Shown: positions 7,764 to 16,372 of the stretch, piece after piece
Numbering within the stretch: position 1 is the stretch's first letter
How the letters are laid out: every line of letters starts with the position of its first letter
Assembly: GCA_946481195.1 (NCBI GenBank)
Contig: CAMLNG010000024.1
Location: forward strand, 1-16,643
Origin: an uncultured Chromatiaceae bacterium
Lineage (GTDB): Bacteria; Pseudomonadota; Gammaproteobacteria; Enterobacterales; Alteromonadaceae
Reading direction: 5' to 3'
Length of the DNA: 16,643 nucleotides
The notes under the pieces: model-generated
Databases searched by the model: none
The model's input: only the letters and a program-made list of their open reading frames with translations
Told to the model about the DNA's origin: nothing
Position numbers and translations under genes: made by a program

Positions 7764-8495
7764 ATGCAACCGATTTATTTAGGCGTTAACATCGACCACG
7801 TCGCCACAGTGCGTCAGGCCCGTGGCAGTCAATATCCGGAGCCTGTGCATGCCGCTTTGCTGGCTGAACAACACGGTGCCGATGGTATCACTGTGCATTT
7901 GCGCGAAGACCGCCGCCATATTCAGGACCGCGACGTGTTTTTGCTGCGCCAGACTATTCAGACCCGGCTGAATTTTGAAATGGGTCTGACCGATGAAATG
8001 CTGCGTATCGCGCTGGAGTTGAAACCACATTTTTGCTGTCTGGTGCCGGAAAAACGCCAGGAATTGACCACCGAAGGTGGGCTGGAAATTGCCGGTCAGT
8101 TTGACCGGATCAAAACTGCGGTGGATGAACTCAGCAGTAACAATATTTTGGTGTCGCTGTTTATCGATGCTGATCACAAACAGATCGAAGCAGCAGCCCG
8201 CAGTGGCGCACCTTATATCGAAATTCACACCGGCGCTTATGCCGATGCGACCTGTCCGAAACAGCAAAAGGCGGAATTAGAGCGAATTCGCAGCGCCGCT
8301 GCATATGCCGCGTCGCTGGGCTTAATTGTTAACGCCGGTCATGGCCTGCATGTGCATAATGTGCAGCCGATTGCGGCCATTCCGCAAATGCATGAACTGA
8401 ATATCGGCCACGCTATTATTGCGCAGGCGATTTTTACAGGCCTTGGTCCTGCGGTGGCAGAAATGAAACGTCTGATGGTTGAGGCGCGGCGCTGA
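7764..8495 (+). CDS. pdxJ: Pyridoxine 5'-phosphate synthase PdxJ (243 aa)
   Basis: PdxJ condenses 3-amino-2-oxopropyl phosphate with 1-deoxy-D-xylulose 5-phosphate to make pyridoxine 5'-phosphate, the ring-closing step of the DXP-dependent vitamin B6 pathway. ATG 7764 has a clear GGAG site (7755-7758) and gives 243 residues, exactly the E. coli length; a TTG start at 7743 would add seven residues. The TIM-barrel landmarks are [15 protein letters not shown] (7-21), [13 protein letters not shown] (45-57), NFEMG (70-74), EIHTGAYAD (153-161) and NAGHGLH (190-196). The catalytic residues H45, E72 and H193 sit at the E. coli positions. A 5-bp hairpin (7737-7750) lies just before the ribosome site. 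The stop overlaps the acpS start (TGATG). Confidence 0.98.
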   Translation: MQPIYLGVNIDHVATVRQARGSQYPEPVHAALLAEQHGADGITVHLREDRRHIQDRDVFLLRQTIQTRLNFEMGLTDEMLRIALELKPHFCCLVPEKRQELTTEGGLEIAGQFDRIKTAVDELSSNNILVSLFIDADHKQIEAAARSGAPYIEIHTGAYADATCPKQQKAELERIRSAAAYAASLGLIVNAGHGLHVHNVQPIAAIPQMHELNIGHAIIAQAIFTGLGPAVAEMKRLMVEARR

Positions 8496-8872
8496 TGGCT
8501 ATTCTCGGCCTTGGTACTGATATTGTGGAGATCAGCCGGATTGAACAAAGCCTGGCGCGTTCACCGCGGCTGATCCAGCGTGTGCTGACGGCTGAAGAGC
8601 AAGAAATTTACGCGGCGCATGCCCAACCGGCACGTTATTTTGCCAAGCGCTTTGCGGCGAAAGAAGCGGCAGCGAAAGCCCTGGGGACCGGTATCGGCCG
8701 GGGTATTTCGTTTCAGCATTTTAATACCCGCAATGACGAGGCGGGCCGCCCGGTACTGGAGCTGACCGGCGCTGCGGCAGAGCTTGCCGCCAGCCTGGGT
8801 TTACGTCACACCTGGTTGTCGATCAGTGACGAGCAAGCTTTTGCTATGGCTACTGTGATCCTGGAATCCTGA
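8495..8872 (+). CDS. acpS: Holo-[acyl-carrier-protein] synthase AcpS (125 aa)
   Basis: AcpS transfers 4'-phosphopantetheine from coenzyme A to the serine of acyl carrier protein, activating it for fatty acid synthesis. The start ATG 8495 lies in the pdxJ stop (TGATG); GAGG at 8481-8484 can serve as ribosome site. The two family motifs are present: GLGTDIVEISRIE (5-17) with metal-binding D9, and KRFAAKEAAAKALGTG (51-66) with E57. The length is 125 residues against 126 in E. coli. It is the last gene of the lepB cluster. Only 38 bases separate its stop from the end of convergent barA, and I see no clear terminator there. Confidence 0.97.
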   Translation: MAILGLGTDIVEISRIEQSLARSPRLIQRVLTAEEQEIYAAHAQPARYFAKRFAAKEAAAKALGTGIGRGISFQHFNTRNDEAGRPVLELTGAAAELAASLGLRHTWLSISDEQAFAMATVILES

Positions 8873-8910
8873 CGCACCCCGCAGAATGACCAGTTGCAGA
8901 AATGCCGGTC

Positions 8911-11721
8911 TCAGAAACTCCACTGTTGCGATTCGGCCAGCAAATCCTGCAGCTGATCGGCTAAATCAAATAGTTCAGGTTCCAGTTGCAACAGAGTCGC
9001 GCCGGTTTTCAGCTGAGTTTCGATGGTTTCGCTCAGCGCCTTGATATGCGGTACCCCGGTATAACAAGTGGCACCGTGCAGCTTATGCACCAGCTGGATC
9101 AACGCATCTTTTTGATTACTCTCGCGGTATTTCTCTAAATCTGCCAGAGTCTGAGGCAGGCTGGCCAACAGCAATTGCAGCATGTCTCTGGCCAGTTCGG
9201 TTTTGCCCGCCGCCCGTTGTAACGCCAGCTCCCAATCGACATGACGGCTTTGCGGCAACACAGGTGCCGGGGCGGAGGATGGCGCTGCGGCAAACACTGT
9301 GCTGAGCTGTGGCAGACTAAAAGCAGGGCAACATTCCTTGAGGGCGAATTGCAGCATTTGCTCATCGAGCGGCTTGCTTAAAAACTCACAGAACCCCAGA
9401 TTCAGCAGGCGTTCGCGCTCGCCGGGCAGCGTGTGCGCTGTCACCGCGATGATCGGTGTTTCTTCGTTCAGCGAACTTTGCTGAATACGCTGGCAGGCGG
9501 TGACGCCGTCCATCACCGGCATATTAATGTCCATAAAAATGACGTCGTAATGGGCATGAGATGCCAGTTGCCAGGCTTCGGCGCCCTGCGTTGCCGAATC
9601 AACCGTTTCGACCAGTTCGCCAAGCAGCGCGTTAATCAGTTTTAAATTGGCTTCGTTATCATCGACCGTCAGCACCCGCAACCGCGCTTTGGGCTGACTG
9701 GGCGATGGCGTCGCCACCACTTGCTGCTGGTTGTAGGGGCGTGCCAGCGTCGCCGCCAATTTACGCTGGTGCGCTGGTTTGGCGAGACAGGCCTGCGCGC
9801 CGCTCTGCAGTAAAGCTTCACGCAAATTGGGTGACAGTGAATTCACCAGCAGATACAGATATTGGCAATGGGGTTTTATTTGCCGGATCAGCTCAACAAT
9901 AGGATTCAGCTGATCCAACGACACAGTGCGACCAATCAGGGCAATATCAAACTGGTCCTGTTGCGCCAGCGCCTGTTGTAACTGCGCCGGGGTTGCGCAG
10001 GCGGACACCCTTAATCCCCAACTGTTTAATAAACTCAGTGTGGATTCACGTGAGTGCTGCTGTGGTTCCAGGTACAAGACGGTTTTTTGCCGCAGTAACT
10101 GCACCGGTAAAGGTTCGCTGACGCTCAGATGATGCGCCGACAAGGCCAGACTAAACCAGAAGGTTGAACCTTCGCCGGCTTTACTGTGAAAACCAATTTG
10201 CCCGCCCATGGCTTCGACCAGCCGCTGGGAGATAATCAGGCCAAGCCCGGTGCCGCCGTAACGGCGACCTATGCTGCCGTCGGCCTGAGCAAAACCATGA
10301 AATAGTTGTTCCTGTTGTGCCGGTGCTATGCCGATACCGGTGTCCTGAATCTCAAAATGCAGCAGAACTTTATCATCGTTGGTCGGCTGATGCTGCAGCC
10401 GGATCACAATGCTGCCATGTTCGGTAAATTTAATCGCATTGCCGGCGATATTCATCAACACCTGATTGATCCGCAGTGGGTCGCCAATCAGCGCATCAGG
10501 TACATCGGCGTCAATTTGCAGCGCCAGTTCAAGTTGTTTATCGAAGGCGTTGACTGCCAGTAACTCGACCGAATCATGCACTAAGTCACGGATAGAAAAG
10601 GGTTCCGGGTTAATCGGCATCCGGCCTTCTTCCAGTTTCGCATAGTCCAGTACGTCGTTAACCAGCGACAGCAGGCTGTTGGCGGATTTCTGGATGGTAT
10701 TGAGATAATCCTGCTGATGGTGAGTCAACTGCGTCTTCAGCAGCTGCCGGGTAAAACCTAATACGCCGTTCAGTGGCGTGCGCAGTTCGTGGCTCATTTT
10801 AGCGAGGAATTCAGACTTCAGTTTGTTATCGTCCTGCGCCTTACGCCGCGCCATATCCAGCGCCACGTTTTGCATTTCCAGCTGCTCCATGGTCTGGATT
10901 AAATCGCTGGTGGACTGGTCAACCGTATGCTGCATCTCGTCTTTATAGTGCTTTAGCTCGTTGGCGAGCTGATTGACGCCAAGGCGCATCAGGTCAAACT
11001 CGCCGATAAAAGGTTGTTCCAGGTGTTTTTCAAAGCGGCCTTCGGCCAGGCGTTCAATTTGCGCCAGCAGCTGTTGCAGTGGCTGACTGAGTTTGCTGAG
11101 TAAACGCAGGCTCAACATCAGCGCCAGAGTCAGGGATAACAGCACCAGCAAAGCGGTCACTAACAGGGAGCTCTGCTGCGCCAGCATCACTTTGTCTTTG
11201 TCCACCTGCACCAGGACATAACCGAGGCGGCCTTCAGTGCGCAATAACTGTAAAGTCTGGTGGTCATTGCTACGGGCACTCAGTGCCAGCGCCTGAATTT
11301 CACTCATCTCCAGCTGGATTGGAGCGCGGATCAGCAGGTAATTTTCCTGCTGACTCAACTGAGGCAGATCTGGCAGCGCACTATCGTTGCTTAAGCGCAA
11401 TTCGGCGAAATCTTTGTGCAGATTGGAACTGGCGACCAGATGATGCTGGTGGTCAAAGATAGCAATGGTCCGCACCAGCGGTGAGTTTTTACGGTGACTG
11501 ACATCGAGTAAGCGCTGTAAATAGGCTTTGTCTTGCTGCAGCAGACCATAAGCCGAGGCAATCGCCAGAGGTTCGGCGATGTTGGTCGCCTGATCGGCCA
11601 GATAACGTGATAAATCGGCATAACGCACGTAACTGAAGTAACCGCCAAGGCCGGCACTGGCCAAAAAAGTCGGCAACAAAGTGATTAACAGGATCCAATC
11701 GCGTAAAGCAATTTTCGTCAT
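8911..11721 (-). CDS. barA: Hybrid sensor histidine kinase BarA (GacS family, 936 aa)
   Basis: BarA phosphorylates the response regulator UvrY (GacA), which drives the small RNAs that titrate CsrA. Order of domains: membrane helix about 10-31, periplasmic region, second helix about 184-207, HAMP about 208-262, HisKA with KMSHELRTPLNG (308-319; phospho-accepting H311), HATPase with N-box NIAGNAIKF (424-432), DTGIG (460-464) and GGTGLGL (489-495), a degenerate receiver (about 545-665), a true receiver with VDDNEAN (686-692), phosphoacceptor D731 in FMDINMP and K783, and a C-terminal HPt domain with VHKLHG (878-883; H879). The degenerate receiver has LEPQ in place of the acidic pair and G597 near the Asp position. 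The length is close to E. coli BarA (918). The start MTKIALRDW aligns with E. coli, but the bases before it (CGCCCCAG) give no clear SD site. It is divergent from rlmD. Confidence 0.96.
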   Translation of the reverse strand: MTKIALRDWILLITLLPTFLASAGLGGYFSYVRYADLSRYLADQATNIAEPLAIASAYGLLQQDKAYLQRLLDVSHRKNSPLVRTIAIFDHQHHLVASSNLHKDFAELRLSNDSALPDLPQLSQQENYLLIRAPIQLEMSEIQALALSARSNDHQTLQLLRTEGRLGYVLVQVDKDKVMLAQQSSLLVTALLVLLSLTLALMLSLRLLSKLSQPLQQLLAQIERLAEGRFEKHLEQPFIGEFDLMRLGVNQLANELKHYKDEMQHTVDQSTSDLIQTMEQLEMQNVALDMARRKAQDDNKLKSEFLAKMSHELRTPLNGVLGFTRQLLKTQLTHHQQDYLNTIQKSANSLLSLVNDVLDYAKLEEGRMPINPEPFSIRDLVHDSVELLAVNAFDKQLELALQIDADVPDALIGDPLRINQVLMNIAGNAIKFTEHGSIVIRLQHQPTNDDKVLLHFEIQDTGIGIAPAQQEQLFHGFAQADGSIGRRYGGTGLGLIISQRLVEAMGGQIGFHSKAGEGSTFWFSLALSAHHLSVSEPLPVQLLRQKTVLYLEPQQHSRESTLSLLNSWGLRVSACATPAQLQQALAQQDQFDIALIGRTVSLDQLNPIVELIRQIKPHCQYLYLLVNSLSPNLREALLQSGAQACLAKPAHQRKLAATLARPYNQQQVVATPSPSQPKARLRVLTVDDNEANLKLINALLGELVETVDSATQGAEAWQLASHAHYDVIFMDINMPVMDGVTACQRIQQSSLNEETPIIAVTAHTLPGERERLLNLGFCEFLSKPLDEQMLQFALKECCPAFSLPQLSTVFAAAPSSAPAPVLPQSRHVDWELALQRAAGKTELARDMLQLLLASLPQTLADLEKYRESNQKDALIQLVHKLHGATCYTGVPHIKALSETIETQLKTGATLLQLEPELFDLADQLQDLLAESQQWSF

Positions 11722-11743
11722 CTGGGGCGCTGCTTGCTACAAT
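11715..11743 (+). promoter_or_regulatory. Possible promoter for rlmD
   Basis: An extended -10, TGC-TACAAT (11735-11743), has TCGTCA (11715-11720, four of six consensus bases) 17 bases upstream. It lies in the 122-base gap between divergent barA and rlmD, about 100 bases before the rlmD start. The leader that follows contains a small hairpin, AAAACC (11781-11786) with GGTTTT (11792-11797). I could not find an equally good promoter for barA on the other strand. Confidence 0.45.
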
Positions 11744-11843
11744 GGGCTATCGGTAATTTATCATGACATAAGACCCGCGAAAAACCTATGTGGTTTTCCG
11801 GGGTAAACTGCAGAACAGCACAGGCAAGGCCCGAACGGAATTT

Positions 11844-13166
11844 ATGGTAAGCATCTATCAGACAAAGAAAAAAAACAATTTGCCTCAACATGCCATCTTA
11901 GAGATCCAGCGCTGGGATCATGAAGCGCAGGGCATCAGTACCCACCAGGGCAAGATTTGTTTTGTCGAAGCTGCGTTGCCGGGGGAACAGGTGCAGTGCC
12001 GGATCACTGAACAGAAAAAAGACTATAGCCGGGCACAGGTACAAAAAGTGCTGCAGCCGTCAGCTGCAAGGGTCAAACCTCAATGTCCATCTGCCGCAGA
12101 GTGTGGCGGTTGTCAGCTGCAGTTTGTGGCACCGGAAACAGCCTTGCAACTGAAGCAACAGGCGGTGGCCGGCCTGCTGACTCATCAACTTAAAGTCGCC
12201 GAATTACCCTGGCAGAGCGCATTGACAGCCGACAGCAGTGCTTATCGGCGCAAAGCCCGGATTGGCGTCTGGTTTGACAAGAACAGCCGGCAGTTTCAGG
12301 TAGGATTCCGTAAGGCCGGTAGCAAGGAAATCCTTGATATCCCGTTTTGTATGGTGTTAAGTCCGGTTATCGCACCGGTGTTGTCTGTGCTGCGCACCAC
12401 CTTGCCACAGTTGCAGCACGGCAGTGCAGTCACCCATGCAGAAGTACTGGACGCAGATGGTCAGGCGTTTGTGGTGATCCGGCATATCAGGCCGCTGGCC
12501 GATGCGGATAAAGCGTTGTTAAAAGCGGCATGGCCAGAAGCCTGGTGGATAGGCGAGCCGCAAAGTGATGAGTTTGTTGCCTGGCAACCGGCTACCCCCC
12601 AGCCAGAATATCAGCTGTCCTCTGGTCAGCGGCTGCAGTTTGATGCGACAGATTTTATTCAGGTCAATGCCCGCGTGAACCAGGCGATGGTAGCGCAGGC
12701 AATCGCATGGCTTATGCCGGAAAAGTCTGATCAAGTGCTTGATTTGTATTGTGGTATCGGTAATTTTAGTCTGGCATTCGCGCCGTTGGTGGCTAGCGTC
12801 ACCGGGGTTGAAGGTGTGGCCAAAATGGTGCAACGGGCCAACGCCAATGCGGCACTGAATGGCTACGACAATTGCAGTTTTATGCAGGGTGATTTGCATT
12901 TGGCGTGGCAAGGGCAGCCCTGGAGCCACAGTAAATATCACAAGGTGATTCTGGACCCTGCCCGGGCCGGCGCTGCCGGAGCCGTTGATGAGGTCGCCAA
13001 ACTCAAACCGGCACAGATATTGTACGTCTCCTGTAACGCGGCCACTTTTGCCCGCGATGCGCGGGTGTTACTGGCAAATCGCTATCAAATCCGCAAAATT
13101 GGGGTGATGGACATGTTCCCCTATACCAGTCATCTGGAACTGATGGCATTGTTTGAACTGAGCTGA
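11844..13166 (+). CDS. rlmD: 23S rRNA (uracil-1939-C5)-methyltransferase RlmD (440 aa)
   Basis: RlmD (RumA) uses S-adenosylmethionine to make m5U1939 in 23S rRNA and contains an iron-sulfur cluster. ATG 11844 is chosen because GGAA (11837-11840) precedes it and MVSIYQTKKK lines up with the E. coli start MAQFYSAKRR; a GTG at 11790 would add 18 residues without support. A TRAM domain covers about 10-70. The 4Fe-4S ligands are C81, C87, C90 (CPSAAECGGC) and C169. The methyltransferase domain has FIQVNARVNQ (271-280), DLYCGIGNF (300-308), DPARAG (371-376), nucleophile C397 in YVSCNAATFARD, and E432 in TSHLELM. These separate it from RlmC and TrmA. It is 31 bases ahead of relA and probably cotranscribed. 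Confidence 0.97.
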   Translation: MVSIYQTKKKNNLPQHAILEIQRWDHEAQGISTHQGKICFVEAALPGEQVQCRITEQKKDYSRAQVQKVLQPSAARVKPQCPSAAECGGCQLQFVAPETALQLKQQAVAGLLTHQLKVAELPWQSALTADSSAYRRKARIGVWFDKNSRQFQVGFRKAGSKEILDIPFCMVLSPVIAPVLSVLRTTLPQLQHGSAVTHAEVLDADGQAFVVIRHIRPLADADKALLKAAWPEAWWIGEPQSDEFVAWQPATPQPEYQLSSGQRLQFDATDFIQVNARVNQAMVAQAIAWLMPEKSDQVLDLYCGIGNFSLAFAPLVASVTGVEGVAKMVQRANANAALNGYDNCSFMQGDLHLAWQGQPWSHSKYHKVILDPARAGAAGAVDEVAKLKPAQILYVSCNAATFARDARVLLANRYQIRKIGVMDMFPYTSHLELMALFELS

Positions 13167-13197
13167 AAATTAATTCGCTGAATATTTCGAGGTAAGC

Positions 13198-15387
13198 ATG
13201 GTCACGGTCCGGCACTCACACAGCACGGAATACAATGCAGGAGAAACATCGGCCTGGCTGACTTCTCTTGGGCTGAGTGAGAAAAAAATCGCCTGTCTGT
13301 TGGCGGCAGGTGAGTGGCTGAATCAGCAGGAGCTGACTGAAGCGACCTGCCCGCAGGTGCGTACCGGCTGGGAAATGGTCGAGATCCTGGCGGATTTACG
13401 TATGGATAAAGACGCCCTGACCGCAGCTTTATTGTTTCCGCTGATTGAAGCCAGGCTGTTGGATGCAACCACACTTGATGCTCATTTTGATGCGCCGGTA
13501 TGCAACATGCTGCATGCGGTGGACCAGATGGAAGCGATCCGCACTATTCCGGTCGGGCCGAACCAGGCCCCGAATGCACAGCAAGCCGATAACCTGCGCA
13601 AAATGCTGTTGACCATGGTTGAAGACGTACGCGCTGTTGTCATCAAACTGGCCGCACAAATCTGCTATCTGCGTGATGTGAAAAACGCCGACGAAGAAAC
13701 CCGGGTGCTGGCGGCAAAACAAACCAATGCGATTTTTGCGCCACTGGCTAACCGGCTGGGGATTGGTCAGCTGAAGTGGGAGCTGGAGGATCTGGCCTTT
13801 CGTTATCTGCATCCGCAGGTTTATAAAAAAATTGCCAGCCAGCTCGAAGAAAAACGCCTCGATCGCGAGCAATACATGCGCGATTTTGTCCAGGCGGTGC
13901 GCGACCAGATGGTTGTCGAAAAGCTTGACTGTGAGGTATATGGCCGGCCTAAACATATTTTCAGTATCTGGAAAAAGATGCAGAAAAAACATCTGGCCTT
14001 TGACCAGTTGTACGACATCCGCGCCGTGCGGATAGTGACTGAACGGGTACAGGACTGCTATGCCGCGCTCGGCGTCGTCCATACCAGCTGGCAGCATTTA
14101 CCGAAAGAATTTGACGATTACATCGCGACGCCAAAGCAAAACGGTTACCAGTCTATCCATACGGTCGTATTGGGGCCGCAGGGCCGCCCTATTGAAATTC
14201 AAATCCGCACCCGGCAGATGCACGAAGATGCAGAACTCGGCGTGGCGGCGCACTGGCGTTATAAAGAAGGTGGCCCGGCCGGCCGCGAAGGCGCCTTAGA
14301 CGAGAAAATCGGCTGGTTGCGCAAAATTCTGGCCTGGCAGGAAGAAGTCGTTGATTCCTCACTGGCCGAGGAATTGCGCAATCAGGTCACCGAAGACCGG
14401 GTTTATGTATTTACGCCAAAAGGTGACATTGTCGATTTACCGCTTGGCTCAACGCCGCTCGATTTTGCCTATTATGTGCACTCAAATGTTGGCAATCGCT
14501 GCATAGGCGCCAAAATTTCCGGCCGTATTGTGCCTTTTACCTATCAGCTGAAAACGGGCGATCAGGTTGAAATTCTGACCGGCCGTGAACCGAATCCAAG
14601 CCGGGATTGGTTAAACCCAAATCTGGGGTACCTGAAATCAAGCCGGGCGCGCTCTAAAGTGCCATATTGGTTCCGCTTGCAGGACCGCGATAAAAACTAC
14701 GCGGCCGGCAAAGAGTTACTGGATACCGAGCTCGCCCGGTTGAATGTGCCTTTAGATCAGCCGGTCAAAGTGCTGCAGCGTTTTAATGTCAATTCCATGG
14801 AAGAGTTGCTGGTTGGCATCGGTGGCGGTGAGATTAAAGTCACGCAAGTGATTAATTACATTCAAAGCCTGCATAACAAACATGACGTACCAGAAATTGA
14901 CCCGCGGCTTATTTCCAAGCCGATGCAGACGCAAAGCAAAAGCCATGTGGTGGTGCAGGGCGTCGGTAATCTGCTGACGCATATGGCGGGTTGCTGCCAG
15001 CCATTGCCTGGTGATGCCATTATTGGTTACATCACGCAGGGCAGGGGTATTGCCGTGCACCGCGATGATTGTGATCAGTTCAAAAACCTGCAGGAACAGC
15101 ACCCGGAGCGAGTGGTAGAAGCGGCCTGGGGCGACCAATATGCCTCAGGTTATGAAGCCAGCATCCGCATCGTCGCACACGATCGCAACGGTTTATTGCG
15201 TGATATCACCAGCATTCTGGCCAATGAAAAGGCCAACGTGCTGCGCATGAGCAGTAACTCCGATGTATCGCGGCAAACGGCGACTATTTATATGACACTC
15301 GAACTGTATAACCTGGATTCACTGAACAAATTGCTGACCAAGGTCAGTCAGATTGACGATGTGATTGAGGCGAAGCGCTCGCTGTAG
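13198..15387 (+). CDS. relA: GTP pyrophosphokinase RelA, (p)ppGpp synthetase I (729 aa)
   Basis: RelA makes (p)ppGpp on ribosomes stalled by uncharged tRNA. ATG 13198 has GAGGT (13189-13193). The N-terminal hydrolase-like domain (about 20-200) is degenerate: the catalytic HD pair is absent and the site reads ALLFPLIEA, as in E. coli RelA, so only synthesis is expected. The synthetase domain has YGRPKHIFSIWKKM (248-261), YDIRAVRIV (272-280), the RelA-type EFDD (304-307; SpoT has RxKD) and KQNGYQSIHT (313-322). A TGS domain covers about 402-463 (VYVFTPKGDIVDLP). The zinc-finger-type domain has C599, C600, H621 and C625, and the ACT domain is about 655-729 (AHDRNGLLRDITSILANEKA). The length is 729 against 744 in E. 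coli. It lies between rlmD and mazG; no mazEF pair separates it from mazG. Confidence 0.98.
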   Translation: MVTVRHSHSTEYNAGETSAWLTSLGLSEKKIACLLAAGEWLNQQELTEATCPQVRTGWEMVEILADLRMDKDALTAALLFPLIEARLLDATTLDAHFDAPVCNMLHAVDQMEAIRTIPVGPNQAPNAQQADNLRKMLLTMVEDVRAVVIKLAAQICYLRDVKNADEETRVLAAKQTNAIFAPLANRLGIGQLKWELEDLAFRYLHPQVYKKIASQLEEKRLDREQYMRDFVQAVRDQMVVEKLDCEVYGRPKHIFSIWKKMQKKHLAFDQLYDIRAVRIVTERVQDCYAALGVVHTSWQHLPKEFDDYIATPKQNGYQSIHTVVLGPQGRPIEIQIRTRQMHEDAELGVAAHWRYKEGGPAGREGALDEKIGWLRKILAWQEEVVDSSLAEELRNQVTEDRVYVFTPKGDIVDLPLGSTPLDFAYYVHSNVGNRCIGAKISGRIVPFTYQLKTGDQVEILTGREPNPSRDWLNPNLGYLKSSRARSKVPYWFRLQDRDKNYAAGKELLDTELARLNVPLDQPVKVLQRFNVNSMEELLVGIGGGEIKVTQVINYIQSLHNKHDVPEIDPRLISKPMQTQSKSHVVVQGVGNLLTHMAGCCQPLPGDAIIGYITQGRGIAVHRDDCDQFKNLQEQHPERVVEAAWGDQYASGYEASIRIVAHDRNGLLRDITSILANEKANVLRMSSNSDVSRQTATIYMTLELYNLDSLNKLLTKVSQIDDVIEAKRSL

Positions 15388-15396
15388 ACTCCATGA

Positions 15397-15429
15397 ACCG
15401 GTATCGCCTGCTGTAGCGGCGATACCGGT
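15397..15429 (+). repeat. Perfect 12-bp inverted repeat between relA and mazG
   Basis: ACCGGTATCGCC (15397-15408) and GGCGATACCGGT (15418-15429) are exact inverted copies around a 9-base loop, and GC-TGTA-GC inside the loop can extend the stem by two pairs past a bulged T. It starts 10 bases after the relA stop and ends 25 bases before mazG. No T-run follows, so an ordinary intrinsic terminator is unlikely. An mRNA processing or stability stem, a dispersed repeat or a protein-binding site are all possible. Confidence 0.65.
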
Positions 15430-15454
15430 CGCATTCATCCCCGGAATTCAACTG

Positions 15455-16273
15455 ATGTCAAAAAATATCAACGACCTACTTGCCATTATGGCGACATTAC
15501 GCGACCCAGAGCAGGGTTGTGCCTGGGACAAAGCCCAGACCTACCAAAGCATAGTGCCATACACGCTGGAAGAAGCCTACGAAGTGGCAGACACTATTGA
15601 GCGCGGCGCTATCGATGAATTACCTGATGAACTTGGCGATTTGTTATTTCAAGTGGTGTTTTACAGCCAGATTGGCAAAGAGCAAGGCCGGTTTGAATTT
15701 GATGACTGTGTCCGGGCGATTTGCGACAAACTGATCCGCCGTCACCCGCATGTATTTCCGGATGCATCGGCTGAAGCATCCGCAGCAGCACCCGCCGATG
15801 CGATCACAGCCTTACAGGGTTGGGAAGCGATCAAAGCGGCAGAGCGCGGTGATAGTGGCCAGCACAGTGTGCTGGATAATGTGCCAACGGGTTTACCGGC
15901 GCTGACCCGCGCTTATAAACTGCAAAAACGCTGTGCCAGCGTCGGCTTTGATTGGCCGGATTTAACCGGTTGCTGGGACAAAGTCCGTGAAGAAATCGCA
16001 GAAGTCGAAGCAGAAATGTCCGCTCCGCAACAAGATCAGGCGGCTCTGGCCGAAGAGATGGGCGATTTGATGTTCGCGCTGGTCAATGTCGTGCGCAAAG
16101 CCGGGTTTCAGCCGGAGACCTTACTCAGAAGCGCCAATCAGAAGTTTGAGCGGCGCTTTCGCGATGTGGAAAAACATTTGGCTCAGCGGGGCAAAACCCC
16201 CCAACAAAGTGATCTGGCTGAAATGGACGCTTTGTGGGATGAGGTTAAACGCTTGCATAAAACGCAGTCCTGA
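15455..16273 (+). CDS. mazG: Nucleoside triphosphate pyrophosphohydrolase MazG (272 aa)
   Basis: MazG hydrolyses NTPs and dNTPs to monophosphates and pyrophosphate; in E. coli it is linked to (p)ppGpp levels and survival on starvation. ATG 15455 has GGAA (15443-15446) upstream and MSKNINDLLAIMATLRDPE aligns with the E. coli start. There are two MazG folds. The N-terminal one has TLEEAYEV (37-44) and DELGDLLFQVVFY (58-70), and the C-terminal one has REEIAEVE (178-185) and EEMGDLMFALVN (200-211), matching the EExxE...ExxD metal pattern. RRHPHVF (95-101) is the family hallmark after the first fold. A linker rich in Ala (104-115) joins the folds. The length is 272 against 263 in E. coli. A terminator follows the stop. 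Confidence 0.97.
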   Translation: MSKNINDLLAIMATLRDPEQGCAWDKAQTYQSIVPYTLEEAYEVADTIERGAIDELPDELGDLLFQVVFYSQIGKEQGRFEFDDCVRAICDKLIRRHPHVFPDASAEASAAAPADAITALQGWEAIKAAERGDSGQHSVLDNVPTGLPALTRAYKLQKRCASVGFDWPDLTGCWDKVREEIAEVEAEMSAPQQDQAALAEEMGDLMFALVNVVRKAGFQPETLLRSANQKFERRFRDVEKHLAQRGKTPQQSDLAEMDALWDEVKRLHKTQS

Positions 16274-16301
16274 CAAGGCTTTAGCGTCGTATTGTTGAAA
16301 T

Positions 16302-16325
16302 AAGCCGGTTCGGCGCCGGCTTTTT
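16302..16325 (+). terminator. Intrinsic terminator after mazG
   Basis: AAGCCGG (16302-16308) pairs with CCGGCTT (16316-16322) around a 7-base loop, and the T-run continues to 16325. It lies 28 bases past the mazG stop and directly ahead of the pyrG promoter, closing the rlmD-relA-mazG unit. Confidence 0.8.
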
Positions 16326-16327
16326 GA

Positions 16328-16356
16328 TTGAGCCTGCGCAGCGGCTTTGTTATACT
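16328..16356 (+). promoter_or_regulatory. Sigma-70-type promoter for pyrG
   Basis: TTGAGC (16328-16333) and TATACT (16351-16356) are separated by 17 bases, and TG at 16348-16349 gives an extended -10. The downstream bases TTCCGCCCGTCC are pyrimidine-rich, so initiation would fall near 16361-16365, about 100 bases before the pyrG start codon. It sits immediately after the mazG terminator. Confidence 0.75.
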
Positions 16357-16372
16357 TTCCGCCCGTCCTGAT

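Noticed and set aside
11744..11800. Promoter for barA on the minus strand
   Set aside because: TAAATT and CATGAT are possible -10 boxes, but no acceptable -35 was found at 16-18 bases; too weak to list.
13429..14097. Long antisense open frame (222 codons) opposite relA
   Set aside because: It lies wholly opposite conserved relA coding sequence, has no recognisable protein features and no ribosome site; it is a by-product of relA codon usage. The same holds for the antisense frames opposite pdxJ (7779-8267), era/recO (6643-7173) and rseB (1528-1890).
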